In this document: in pieces, positions 44,811 to 52,712 of the stretch | How positions within the stretch are numbered: position 1 is the first letter of the stretch | Layout of the letters: each line of letters begins with the position of its first letter | Source of the DNA: Candidatus Binatia bacterium | GTDB lineage: Bacteria > Desulfobacterota > Binatia > Bin18 | Assembly: GCA_951812575.1 (NCBI GenBank) | Contig: OX638322.1 | Location: 1,146,850 to 1,210,849, forward strand | DNA: 64,000 nt | Direction of reading: 5' to 3' | Made by a program: the position numbers and the translations under genes | The notes under the pieces: model-generated | Databases searched by the model: none | Told to the model about the DNA's origin: nothing | Seen by the model: the letters and a program-made list of their open reading frames with translations, nothing else

Positions 44811-45239
44811 CGCCAGGAATGTTTTGGGCTGGCCGAGGGCGATCAGTGTGCCATTTGTCGCGACCCGCAACGGAGTGCCGAGTCGATCTGCATCGTCGAA
44901 GAACCGGCCGACCTGATGGCCGTCGAACGCTCGCACGAATATACGGGTCGCTATCATGTCCTGCACGGCGTTTTATCCCCACTTGACGGCATTGGGCCGG
45001 ATGAACTCAAAATTGCCCCCCTCCTGGACCGCCTGCGCTCCGGTACGGTGCAAGAGGTCATTATTGCGACCAACCCCAATGTCGAAGGAGAAGCGACCGC
45101 ATTGTATCTGGCCAAGGTCATTAAGCCACTGGGCGTCCAGGTGAGTCGGATTGCCCACGGCATTCCGATGGGCGGCGATGTGGAGTATACCGACGCGGTC
45201 ACCCTCGGCCGGGCGATTGAGGGCCGGCGAGAGATGTAA
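44811..45239 (+). pseudogene. Partial second recR copy (zinc and Toprim regions)
   Basis: Frame-intact 142 codons from QECFGLAEGDQCAIC to the stop, corresponding to residue 58 onward of RecR. The N-terminal helix-hairpin-helix and first zinc cysteine are missing, and no start or RBS is present. About 6% of bases differ from the intact copy, mostly at third codon positions, so it looks like the 3' end of a related, once functional allele rather than a decaying duplicate. Confidence 0.8.
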
Positions 45240-45298
45240 TCCCACCTTTACTCTTATTTTTTCCTTTGCTAAAACTGCGCTGGCAATAATACTGCCTG
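45189..45298. repeat. 110-bp direct repeat, right copy
   Basis: Identical by eye to 43246-43355. It ends 7 bases before tRNA-Asn. Position next to a tRNA gene and flanking inserted DNA fits a recombination or integration junction, though no integrase gene is present. Confidence 0.85.
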
Positions 45299-45305
45299 GC
45301 TCTAA

Positions 45306-45381
45306 TCCTCGGTAGCTCAATCGGCAGAGCAATCGGCTGTTAACCGATGGGTTGTTGGTTCGAGTCCAACCCGAGGAGCCA
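45306..45381 (+). tRNA. tRNA-Asn (anticodon GTT)
   Basis: 76-nt tRNA. Acceptor TCCTCGG/CCGAGGA, D loop AGCTCAATCGGCAGAGC, anticodon stem ATCGG/CCGAT with loop CTGTTAA (GTT at 45339-45341), T arm TTGGTTCGAGTCCAA, encoded CCA at 45379-45381. Confidence 0.97.
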
Positions 45382-45420
45382 ACTTCTGACTGTCCAATCT
45401 GGCGACTCGTCAGCGAACGT

Positions 45421-45451
45421 AAGACCCCGAGGGCTGACCCCTCGGGGTCTT
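45421..45451 (+). terminator. Terminator hairpin after tRNA-Asn
   Basis: AAGACCCCGAGGG and CCCTCGGGGTCTT form a strong GC-rich stem with a short loop, 40 bases after the tRNA. The T-rich tail is short (TTGT), so efficiency is uncertain. Confidence 0.7.
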
Positions 45452-45581
45452 GTCGTATCTACCGTGTTTTCAAGGAGTTTCGCCCTCTCCTACATGCTCC
45501 TCGATTCTCCGGTTCGCAAATTCGACCTGGGGTCGCGTGTGTGCTAACCTGAGGCCGATTTTTCAACGAGAGAGGATTGTC

Positions 45582-45878
45582 ATGAAGTTTGCTATGACCG
45601 TTGCGGCTGTTGCCGCGTTGCTGTTGATCGCCACGCAGGGCGCGAACGCCGACGAAGTGAATGGGCAGATGTGTCAGGACGAATTCAACGACCGCAGTCC
45701 TGCTAGGAATACGTGTATTCAGGTGGAGGTCAGGCATGCGGGAGGTGACAGATGTAGGCTAAGGGGCCGTTGCGAGAACAGGGGCGGGAGGCACCAGGAC
45801 ACGGAAATAACTGTGCGTTATGACCATCTCTACAGATTGAACAATTGCAATGGCAAGTTTAAAGACGGGTCTTGCTGA
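45582..45878 (+). CDS. Small secreted cysteine-containing protein
   Basis: 98-residue protein. Signal peptide MKFAMTVAAVAALLLIATQGANA, mature part of about 75 residues with six cysteines (MCQDEF, TCIQV, DRCRLRGRC, NNCNGKFKDGSC), suggesting a disulfide-stabilised fold. GAGAGAGG precedes ATG 45582. No family recognised. Its 3' end overlaps the convergent gene at 45859 by 20 bases. Confidence 0.65.
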   Translation: MKFAMTVAAVAALLLIATQGANADEVNGQMCQDEFNDRSPARNTCIQVEVRHAGGDRCRLRGRCENRGGRHQDTEITVRYDHLYRLNNCNGKFKDGSC

Positions 45879-46164
45879 CGAAAACCGCAAAGGTGACCGC
45901 TAGCCTGCCCTGAATTTTCCTTCTACCGTTTCTAACGGGGGTTCGAGGGGGTTTCCCCTCGCCAGCCTCGATGGGCCATGAAGTGGCCCCAAGAGTAGGC
46001 TGGCTTAGTTTCTGGATCGTTACGATTTCTAGGGTGTGTTTCTCGTAGCGAAACACAAAATCGTCACCGTAGCGCACGCGAATGGGAGCGGGAATTTGCG
46101 CTTCTAGCGTCTGAAAGGCCCGATCACAGACCTCTATCGTCTCTCGGAATATAGTCTCACTCAT
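45859..46164 (-). CDS. Hypothetical protein
   Basis: 101-residue ORF from ATG 46164 (MSETIFRETIEVCDRAF). Residues 1-55 look like a folded alpha/beta protein (PIRVRYGDDFVFRYEKHTLEIV); the Arg/Gly/Pro-rich rest is poorer. The longer frame upstream reads through a dispersed repeat and is not believed. Function unknown. Confidence 0.4.
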   Translation of the reverse strand: MSETIFRETIEVCDRAFQTLEAQIPAPIRVRYGDDFVFRYEKHTLEIVTIQKLSQPTLGATSWPIEAGEGKPPRTPVRNGRRKIQGRLAVTFAVFVSKTRL

Positions 46165-46250
46165 AAAAGAACCTCGCCATACTTGGCTTGAAACATCTAC
46201 CTTCTCCAGCCAAATGGCCATCTTCAGGGGCATGGCCGCGTGTGGCCGCC

Positions 46251-46279
46251 CGTCATGCCTGCGAAAGCAGAAATCCAGG
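46251..46279. repeat. CGTCATGCCTGCGAAAGCAG-type dispersed repeat
   Basis: Resembles the common CGTCATTCCCGCGAAAGCGGG-type repeat of proteobacterial genomes; TGCCTGC and GCAG(A) form part of its short hairpin. Non-coding. Confidence 0.5.
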
Positions 46280-46369
46280 TTCTCCGCCGCCGGATAGGCC
46301 CTTCGACTTCGCTCCGCTCCGCCCTTCATTACGGTTGCCATGACCAGTCTGACTAGCTAATATGACGCC

Positions 46370-46699
46370 GTGGCGCTCACCTATTCAATCTACGAAGCAA
46401 AGGCGCGGTTTTCCGAGGTCATTCGGCAAGTGCGCGAAGGCAAGACCGTCACGGTCTCGTATCGAGGAGAACCAGTGGCAGAAATCCACTCGATCCGGGA
46501 GCGGCGCAAGCCGACGCTCGACGAGCGGTTGAAGGACCTCGAACGTAGCGGCTCCCTGGTTCGTTCGGCCCTCCCGAGGAGGACGTTCGAGCCGGTTGAA
46601 CGACGGCCCGGCGCACTATCGAGGTTTCTCGCAGAGCGCGCCGAGAGGGAGGGGGGGAGAAGACTGTCCCGTTTTTACTGGTCAGAATTTTCAAACTGA
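46370..46699 (+). CDS. Phd/YefM-type antitoxin without its toxin
   Basis: 109-residue protein starting with GTG. The first 60 residues (SIYEAKARFSEVIRQVREGKTVTVSYRGEPVAEI) are a typical Phd/YefM DNA-binding and toxin-neutralising domain. Antitoxins of this subgroup usually end near GALSRFLAER, where a VapC start would overlap; here the frame runs on for 20 residues and no toxin follows. The toxin seems to have been lost. Confidence 0.7.
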   Translation: MALTYSIYEAKARFSEVIRQVREGKTVTVSYRGEPVAEIHSIRERRKPTLDERLKDLERSGSLVRSALPRRTFEPVERRPGALSRFLAERAEREGGRRLSRFYWSEFSN

Positions 46700-46777
46700 G
46701 ACACTACCTCATGCATCCATGCACGATTCGGGCAAGCTGGCCGCTACGGCTAATTCGTGAGACCCAGGAGATACCGA

Positions 46778-49588
46778 ATGCCACCGAAAGACCCACACTC
46801 CTTAAAGAGATGCCTGCTTATCTTGTCGATCTCCTTGTTCAGTTTTGCCAATGTCGCGTTCGCAGAACCGACGCACCTGGTGGTCAATGATTCTCCAAAC
46901 GCAGACGATTGGTCTATTCAGGACCGTTTGGTTGTTGGGCAGAAACTGTACGGAGATCGCGATTATGTTGGCGTGGCGGTCCCAAAGGTATTGCGCGGAG
47001 TGCCGTGGATAAGACCTGCGAATGATTCGAAGCGCTCCTCTCATTCCCCAGTCGCAACGTTTGAAGTAACGGTTGATTCCCGAGTTTTTGTCGCCTGGGA
47101 TCAAAGACTGCCGCCGGCGACCTCATGGATTGGTTCTTGGACCTCCACCGACGGAAAATTGGGCACGTCCGAGGGCAATCACTATGAACTGTATTACAAG
47201 GATTATGCAGAGGGTGACGAAGTAGAGTTGCATCCCCTGAACTTCTCGAACTCAAGCAGCATGTACCTGACTTTCGTGCGACCAAAAGTCATTTCTGACC
47301 TCCATGTTTATGACTCACCGCACGCAAGCGATTGGTCAGTTGAAGGGCGTTTGCAAACGGGTCAAGACAAGTATCATGGACGAACCGCCGAGTCATTCTT
47401 CGATGACCGCATCGGCTCCGTTCCCGATGACCTGGCAGATTCGGAGTGGATCAAGCCCCATGTGGATTCGAATGCATACTCCGAGCCAACCCTCGCACGA
47501 TTTGAAGTCAATGTGGATTGTCAAATTTGGGTCGCCTGGGACCGCACCCAAGCGACGCCAACTTGGTTGCAAGACGCTGGCTGGGGCTCAAAAAACCTGG
47601 CGCTTAATCACGGAGATTACACTTTTTTTGTCAGAACATACACCGCTGGTGATGAGGTAAATTTGGGTCCCGCATCCGCCAACGGCGACATGTATCTCAC
47701 TGTGGCGAAGCCATTATCACAACTGAACAGATCTGTCATCACATCGTTAGTTGTCAATGACACCGCCAACATGGCGGATTGGAGTCTGCAGAATGGCCTG
47801 ACCGTTGGTGATCGCCTGTACGGCGATCGGGAATACAGACTTAGAACACTGCCGGATCGCTTGTACCAACTGCCGTGGATAAGACCTGCGAATGATTCCA
47901 AAGGCTCATCGCTGACGGATTTGGCGAACTTCCAGGTGACACAGGATTCGACGATCTTTATCGCCTGGGATCACCGCCGAACACGACCGCAGTGGCTTTC
48001 ATCGGAATATACCGATACCGATTTGTACATGGATCTAAAGCCAGAGGAGCACCACTATCACATCTACGCAAAAGACGTTTCTGCTGGTGACACAGTGACG
48101 TTAGGCCCGATTGGACATACGAGCGGGGTTTCAATGTACATTCCAATTGTAGAGCCAGCATTCCTAAAGCCGCTCGATGATCCGTGGGTGATCGTGGACG
48201 GATTGAAAGACTACATTGCGGAGACGGAGCCGACCTTTCCGAGTAATACGTGTAACATTGAAGACTTTGGAGCAGTCGAGCACGACACGCCAGTCTCTGC
48301 CAACATCACGGCGAACACCAATGCGTTCAAGGCTGCAATTGAACATTGCGCAAATCTTGGGGGCGGGCAAGTCGTCGTGCCTGGAGGCGACTACTTTACT
48401 GGACCGATAGAGCTAAAAAGCAATATTAATCTTCACGTGAGTGACGGTGGTAGGATACACTTTACAGAGAACCCAAATGCCTACTTGCCGGTCACGTTGG
48501 CGCGGTTCGAAGGCCTCGAGTTGATGAATTTTCGCCCACTCATTTCAGCAAACGGTGTGGAAAACATCGGCATCACAGGTTCCGGAGATGCAGTGATCGA
48601 CGGGCGTTACAGCCACGGCTGGGATGATTGGTTTTCAAAGGAATCATCAGCTAAGACCCATTTGGAGTCGTTGAGCGATAGCCATACCCGCGCACGGGAC
48701 CGGATATTTGGTGGCATTGTGGCAAACGGAGACTCGGACAAAGTGTCTTGGCTTCGGCCACACATGTTTCAGGTGATCAATACGAAAAATATTGTCGTGA
48801 AAGACATTCAATTGGAAAACTCGCCCATGTATTTCATCAATCCGATTCTGTGTCAAAACCTGAATATCGAAAACATCACAATCACAGGACACGGGCACAA
48901 TAACGACGGTATTGATCCCGGATCATGCGAGTACATCTATATACGAAATTCCACACTCGATACGGGGGATGATAACATTGCAGTTAAATCAGGCGCTGAC
49001 GAAGACGGACGCCGTATCGGTCACGCGACCAATAGTGTGGTCATAGAAAACATGGATATGGCCGATGGCCATGGCGCCGTGGTCCTTGGCAGCGAAATCG
49101 CGGCCGGAGTACGTAACGTGTATGCACAAAACATCAAGGCCGGTGTAACAGAGGGAGGCCATACACCAGAGAGTGAAAACCTTTTGCGAATAAAGTCCAA
49201 CTCGCAGCGAGGAGGCGTCATTGAGCGAATTTATGTTCGTAACACCGACCCGGCGCACTATTACATCGGGCAGCTCAGTCAGTCCGCGTTGCGGATAAAT
49301 AAGCTGTACTCAAACGACGGTAGCGACACCGATGGAGACTATCCGCCGGTAGTTCGTAATGTTACATTGGAGGATGTCCACATCGATAGGGTCGACAACG
49401 TGCTGTACCTGCGTGAACTGCCGAACGATCCGGACCCTGGCTTTAAGTCGGAAGTTTGGAACATTCAGTTCAAGAACAGCACAATTGACCATGTGGACAG
49501 TTCCAAAGAGTGCGATGTGAATAGCGACAAGGGGTGGACGCTAACGAACGTCACTATAGAAGGCAGGGACGGATGTGCCTCCCACTAA
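46778..49588 (+). CDS. Secreted family-28-like glycoside hydrolase with three N-terminal repeats
   Basis: 936-residue exported protein; signal peptide near LLILSISLFSFANVAFA. Residues about 35-480 hold three copies of a 145-residue module (each with DWS, GDR/GQ, WIRPANDS or WIKPHVDS, and VAWD or IAWD). From about 495 a right-handed beta-helix follows with family-28 catalytic features: NNDGIDPG (D710, D713), DTGDDNIAVKSG (D731, D732), GHGAVVLGSE (H765) and RIKSN. Probable pectin or related polysaccharide hydrolase. RBS CAGGAG, 7 bases before ATG 46778. Visibly lower GC than the surrounding genes suggests transfer. Confidence 0.85.
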   Translation: MPPKDPHSLKRCLLILSISLFSFANVAFAEPTHLVVNDSPNADDWSIQDRLVVGQKLYGDRDYVGVAVPKVLRGVPWIRPANDSKRSSHSPVATFEVTVDSRVFVAWDQRLPPATSWIGSWTSTDGKLGTSEGNHYELYYKDYAEGDEVELHPLNFSNSSSMYLTFVRPKVISDLHVYDSPHASDWSVEGRLQTGQDKYHGRTAESFFDDRIGSVPDDLADSEWIKPHVDSNAYSEPTLARFEVNVDCQIWVAWDRTQATPTWLQDAGWGSKNLALNHGDYTFFVRTYTAGDEVNLGPASANGDMYLTVAKPLSQLNRSVITSLVVNDTANMADWSLQNGLTVGDRLYGDREYRLRTLPDRLYQLPWIRPANDSKGSSLTDLANFQVTQDSTIFIAWDHRRTRPQWLSSEYTDTDLYMDLKPEEHHYHIYAKDVSAGDTVTLGPIGHTSGVSMYIPIVEPAFLKPLDDPWVIVDGLKDYIAETEPTFPSNTCNIEDFGAVEHDTPVSANITANTNAFKAAIEHCANLGGGQVVVPGGDYFTGPIELKSNINLHVSDGGRIHFTENPNAYLPVTLARFEGLELMNFRPLISANGVENIGITGSGDAVIDGRYSHGWDDWFSKESSAKTHLESLSDSHTRARDRIFGGIVANGDSDKVSWLRPHMFQVINTKNIVVKDIQLENSPMYFINPILCQNLNIENITITGHGHNNDGIDPGSCEYIYIRNSTLDTGDDNIAVKSGADEDGRRIGHATNSVVIENMDMADGHGAVVLGSEIAAGVRNVYAQNIKAGVTEGGHTPESENLLRIKSNSQRGGVIERIYVRNTDPAHYYIGQLSQSALRINKLYSNDGSDTDGDYPPVVRNVTLEDVHIDRVDNVLYLRELPNDPDPGFKSEVWNIQFKNSTIDHVDSSKECDVNSDKGWTLTNVTIEGRDGCASH

Positions 49589-49774
49589 TCGTAGCGGCAA
49601 CCTTAACGCAGCAACCCATAGTCTTTTCTCCTGGGTTGGTGTAGGCGCTTGGCGCGTAACGAGTATAAGAGCCATAGACAAATGAGCAGAAACAGTGTCA
49701 GGAACCGTATTGCTATTTCCTGGGTCGGCTTTGAGGGCGGCGTGACCCGGTTTGCATACGTCTGGAGAAGGGGT

Positions 49775-49919
49775 CAGCTGATCTCGACGAGCTGAAGATC
49801 AAACGTCAGGTCCTTGCCCGCCAGAGGATGATTAGCATCGAGCGTGACGGTCGAGTCGGACAGCCCAAGGACTGAGACCGCTATCGATTGGCCATTTTTC
49901 TGCTTGATTTGGAGGCGCT
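49775..49919 (-). pseudogene. 3' fragment of an FKBP-type isomerase gene
   Basis: About 145 bases matching the last 48 codons of the intact gene at 51903-52331 (QIKQKNGQSIAVSVLGLSDS, then DLQLVEIS and stop), with only a few differences. The similarity also covers about 17 bases after the stop. The 5' part is missing and it ends abruptly in GTTCATGGGACC. Confidence 0.8.
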
Positions 49920-50039
49920 TTGTTCATGGGACCTCCCTTGACTGTGACTAGGAAGATGATGATTTTAGCTACTCTGCGGCGCGGGCTGCCACCTCGTTTC
50001 GGGTTGCCACGCGCTACACCGCCCCGCGCGAGCCGCCGC
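49920..50039. other. Spacer containing VOC-gene downstream sequence
   Basis: From 49960 the sequence repeats what lies downstream of the intact VOC gene (TGATTTTAGCTACTCTGCGG, also at 51261). Nothing else is recognisable in the first 40 bases. Confidence 0.6.
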
Positions 50040-50450
50040 TCAGACTTCGACGAGCTCGAGAATGATGCCGTCCGGATCCCGGAAGCAGCAGAACTTGAAG
50101 TCGCCGAAGCCGGGGAAGTGCGGCGTCTGCGGGGGCGAGAGAGACGCCCCGCCCTTGTCCTTTAGATCGCCGTAGGCCGTGTCGATGTCGCCGACTTTGA
50201 GCGCGATGCGCCCGATCCCGTTGTTGCTGCACTCGGGTCCTGCGTGATGGAAGTAGATCGTGCGGATTCCACCCCGCTTACCCCGTCCCGACCCCATCCA
50301 ACGCAGCTTCCGTATCCCTCCGGTTCCCCGAATCACTGGCGCAGCGCCTGGGTTGGCGACAATGGCCGCCTCCATGGCTTGTCGATTTGCTTCCGACATG
50401 AGCTTGCGTACCGCTCGCTCATACGTCTTGGTGAAGAAGACCGGCCGGGC
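50040..50450 (-). pseudogene. Chimeric remnant: RelE-like toxin joined to the 3' half of a VOC gene
   Basis: One open frame. The upstream part (VFFTKTYERAVRKLMSEANR, then VIRGTGGIRKLRW and GRGKRGGIRTIYF) is a RelE/HigB-type toxin lacking a proper start. At about 50239 it switches to PECSNNGIGRIALKVGDIDT, the C-terminal half of the VOC protein at 51341. The join keeps the frame, but neither half is complete: the RelE strand/helix C-terminus and the VOC N-terminal metal ligand are lost. An ATG at 50399 could start a 119-residue product. Confidence 0.75.
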
Positions 50451-50843
50451 TTACAGCAGCGACACCCCCTCAAGCCGTGCGGCCTTCTGGTCGAAGGTGT
50501 ACAGCGGCTGGGCTCCGGACCGTTCGGCCGCCGCCAGGATCATCAGGTCGGAAAATCCAGGGCCACTCGCCCGATACCGGAACACCGCCCGGGCGACATC
50601 GTTGGCCTCCTCGATCACCAGACCCTCGGTTGCCACGAGTTCTTCCACTATCGTTGCAATCCGGTCACGAGAAAAACCATAGGCCCGTTCCAGCACCCAG
50701 ACGAGTTCAACCATCACCTCACGGCAGATGTAGCCGGGCCGTTCGCCCGTGAGCGATTCCAGGAGCGCGCGGGCGGCGTCGGCTTGCTGTACATCGTCGC
50801 GGACCAGATAGCGCACGAGGACGTTGGTGTCGAGTGCGATCAT
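50451..50843 (-). CDS. PIN-domain (VapC-like) toxin
   Basis: 130-residue PIN ribonuclease with D5 (IALDTNVLVRYL), E46 (VMVELVWVLE), D99 (GFSDLMILAAA) and D118 forming the acidic site. It overlaps the antitoxin gene by 4 bases. Its stop codon is also the point where the chimeric relE remnant opens. Confidence 0.9.
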   Translation of the reverse strand: MIALDTNVLVRYLVRDDVQQADAARALLESLTGERPGYICREVMVELVWVLERAYGFSRDRIATIVEELVATEGLVIEEANDVARAVFRYRASGPGFSDLMILAAAERSGAQPLYTFDQKAARLEGVSLL

Positions 50844-51073
50844 CCCTCACATGCCCCGTCGGCTACAGCCTGCTCCATTTCCTCCAACGTGACGGCGGAA
50901 CCGTCATGCCGCAGGGCGCCGAACAGCCGGCTGATGGGACGCACGGGCAGAAGGCGCACCTCGCCGTCGGTGATGACGTAGCGAACCCGGTCCCCAGCTT
51001 GCAGGCCGAGTGACTCCCGAACAGGCTTGGGCAGTGTCGTTTGGCCCTTCTTCGTAACGGAGGATTCAATCAT
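50840..51073 (-). CDS. SpoVT/AbrB-type antitoxin of the PIN toxin
   Basis: 77-residue protein. Residues 1-45 (SSVTKKGQTTLPKPVRESLGLQAGDRVRY) form the swapped-hairpin AbrB DNA-binding fold; the tail binds the toxin. ATG 51073 with RBS TTAGGAGC is selected over an upstream in-frame start. The promoter and palindromic operator lie directly upstream. Confidence 0.85.
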   Translation of the reverse strand: MIESSVTKKGQTTLPKPVRESLGLQAGDRVRYVITDGEVRLLPVRPISRLFGALRHDGSAVTLEEMEQAVADGACEG

Positions 51074-51095
51074 GACTATGCTCCTAATGCCTTTT

Positions 51096-51124
51096 AATAT
51101 ATTGATTTGCCTTACTAAAATCAA
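51096..51124 (-). promoter_or_regulatory. Promoter of the AbrB/PIN module with spacer operator
   Basis: On the minus strand TTGATT (51119-51124) and TATATT (51096-51101) are separated by exactly 17 bases. The spacer and -35 form the palindrome TTGATTT-N9-AAATCAA (51102-51124), a likely autoregulatory operator. Confidence 0.65.
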
Positions 51125-51340
51125 TTAAGAAAGGATTATTGACTATATGTCATACCTTCATGAACCTTCATCAGCCGGTGACCGAACACGCGTTGTCGGT
51201 GGGCGAGTTTGTTCGCCAAGACAGCCATATCGCAACCCTGGTCGCGCTCGACCCACTGTATGATTTTAGCTACTCTGCGGCGCGGGCGGCCACCTCGTTT
51301 TGAGTTGCCAGGCGCTGCGCCGCCCCGCGCAAGCCGCCGC
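51125..51340. other. Gap with possible N-terminal gene fragment
   Basis: Contains a plus-strand frame of 48 codons from ATG 51161 (MNLHQPVTEHALSVGEF) that runs into VOC-downstream sequence at 51261, possibly the cut N-terminus of another gene. No family recognised. From 51261 it repeats 49960 onward. Confidence 0.35.
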
Positions 51341-51793
51341 TCAGACTTCGACGAGCTCGAGAACGATGCCGTCCGGATCCCGGAAGCAGCAGAACTTGAA
51401 GTCGCCGAAGCCGGGGAAGTGCAGCGTCTGCGGGGGCGAGAGAAACGCCACGCCCTTGTCCTTTAGATCGCCGTAGGCCGTGTCGATGTCGCCGACTTTG
51501 AGCGCGATGCGCCCGATCCCGTTGTTGCTGCACTCGGGGTAAGGCCGGCCCGTCGTCGCGGGCTCGATCCATTGCTCGACGTCGATGAGCAGCGCATCCT
51601 CGTCGTCACCGAGGCGTATGAGCGCCCAGCGCATGCGACCGTTCCCTTCGTAGCCAAAACCCCTGGCGATGATGGGATCGTCGGTTGTGACCTCACCGTA
51701 GACCACGGAAAAGCCCAGCACGTCGCAGTAAAACGCGAGCGTTCTGTCCAGATCCTCTACCACGATGTTGACGTGAAATATTCCCTGCAGCAT
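51341..51793 (-). CDS. VOC (glyoxalase/bleomycin-resistance fold) protein
   Basis: 150-residue member of the vicinal oxygen chelate superfamily. Two beta-alpha-beta-beta-beta halves: FHVNIVVEDLDRTLAFYCDVLGF first, GRIALKVGDIDTAYGDLKDKG second, ending FRDPDGIVLELVEV. Metal-site candidates are H7 and the last-strand Glu. Substrate unknown. ATG 51793 with GGAGG upstream. The C-terminal half is duplicated in the chimera at 50040. Confidence 0.85.
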   Translation of the reverse strand: MLQGIFHVNIVVEDLDRTLAFYCDVLGFSVVYGEVTTDDPIIARGFGYEGNGRMRWALIRLGDDEDALLIDVEQWIEPATTGRPYPECSNNGIGRIALKVGDIDTAYGDLKDKGVAFLSPPQTLHFPGFGDFKFCCFRDPDGIVLELVEV

Positions 51794-51902
51794 GGCTTGC
51801 CTCCTCTTTCGTTGATAATGGCCGCGGCGCACGCCTGCCAGAGCGCCTATCCGCTCACGGACGTGGCGGATGCGGGCGACTTGCGTTCGTCTGGAGGAGG
51901 GG

Positions 51903-52331
51903 TCAGCTGATCTCGACGAGTTGCAGATCAAACGTCAGGTCTTTGCCCGCCAGAGGGTGGTTGGCATCGAGCCTGACGGTCGAGTCGGACAGCCCAAGGA
52001 CTGAGACCGCTATCGATTGGCCGTTTTTCTGATTGATTTGGAGACGCTGGCCAACTTTCAGTTTGACGCTATCCGGAAATTGATTGCGCCGGACCTCGGT
52101 GGTCATCTCGTCCCGATGGGGACCGTAGGCTTCCGCAGCCGGAACGAGGACGGTCTTTGATTCCTGGGGACGCATCCCAATGACGGCCTGCTCAACCCCG
52201 TGGAGCACCTGGCCTTTGCCAATGGTAAATTGCAAGGTCTCACGCTCCACGGAGGAGTCGAAGACTGACCCATCGTCGAGTCTGCCGGTATATTGAACGC
52301 GGACGGTATCCCCGTCCTTTGCCCTAATCAT
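51903..52331 (-). CDS. FKBP-type (SlyD-like) peptidyl-prolyl isomerase
   Basis: 142-residue isomerase/chaperone. YTGRLDDGSVFDSS, GKGQVLHGVEQAVIGM and the inserted-in-flap domain (AYGPHRDEMTTEVRRNQFP) define the SlyD-like subgroup, ending DANHPLAGKDLTFDLQLVEI. It lacks the His-rich SlyD tail. RBS AGGAGGAG. A 3' fragment of the same gene lies at 49775. Confidence 0.92.
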   Translation of the reverse strand: MIRAKDGDTVRVQYTGRLDDGSVFDSSVERETLQFTIGKGQVLHGVEQAVIGMRPQESKTVLVPAAEAYGPHRDEMTTEVRRNQFPDSVKLKVGQRLQINQKNGQSIAVSVLGLSDSTVRLDANHPLAGKDLTFDLQLVEIS

Positions 52332-52368
52332 GGGACTCCTCCTGAGAAGCTAAGCGCCGCTTTCCTTG

Positions 52369-52420
52369 AAGAGTAAACGTGTCCTCCAAAAACATGCAGA
52401 TGCTGGACACGTTTACTCTT
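52369..52420. repeat. Palindromic element copy 7
   Basis: Perfect arms AAGAGTAAACGTGTCC (52369-52384) and GGACACGTTTACTCTT (52405-52420), loop TCCAAAAACATGCAGATGCT. It lies between the RRM gene, whose stop is one base away, and the FKBP gene. On the minus strand it may serve as a terminator or a leader hairpin. Confidence 0.9.
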
Positions 52421-52421
52421 T

Positions 52422-52712
52422 CTACCAATTGCGGTCGCCGCCATCCCTCCTCGGGCCTCGTGAGCGTTCTCTTTGCGGCCGGGCTTCGTTGACGGTCAAC
52501 GGCCGCCCTTGCAGTTCATTGCCGTTCAGGCGCTCTATTGCCGCTTGCGCTTCCTCTTGATTTTCCATTTCAACAAAGCCAAACCCCCGCGATTTTCCAG
52601 AGAACCGATCAGTAATGATATTGACCGATGTCACTGCGCCTGATTCACTGAAGAGGGCTTCGAGCTCTTCCTGCGTGGTACCGAAGGGAAGATTACCAAC
52701 AAAGATTTTCAT
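52422..52712 (-). CDS. RRM-domain RNA-binding protein
   Basis: 96-residue protein with one RNA recognition motif: RNP2 IFVGNL at residues 3-8 and RNP1 KSRGFGFVEM near 41-50, then an Arg/Gly-rich tail (RERSRGPRRDGGDRNW). Such small bacterial RRM proteins are often cold-induced and act as RNA chaperones. A long hairpin in the 5' leader (52754-52790) may regulate it. ATG 52712 with AGGAAT as weak RBS. Confidence 0.92.
   Translation of the reverse strand: MKIFVGNLPFGTTQEELEALFSESGAVTSVNIITDRFSGKSRGFGFVEMENQEEAQAAIERLNGNELQGRPLTVNEARPQRERSRGPRRDGGDRNW

Noticed and set aside
43356..45188. Insert next to tRNA-Asn considered as a prophage
   Set aside because: Too short and without integrase, capsid or lysis genes; the tRNA is not itself duplicated.
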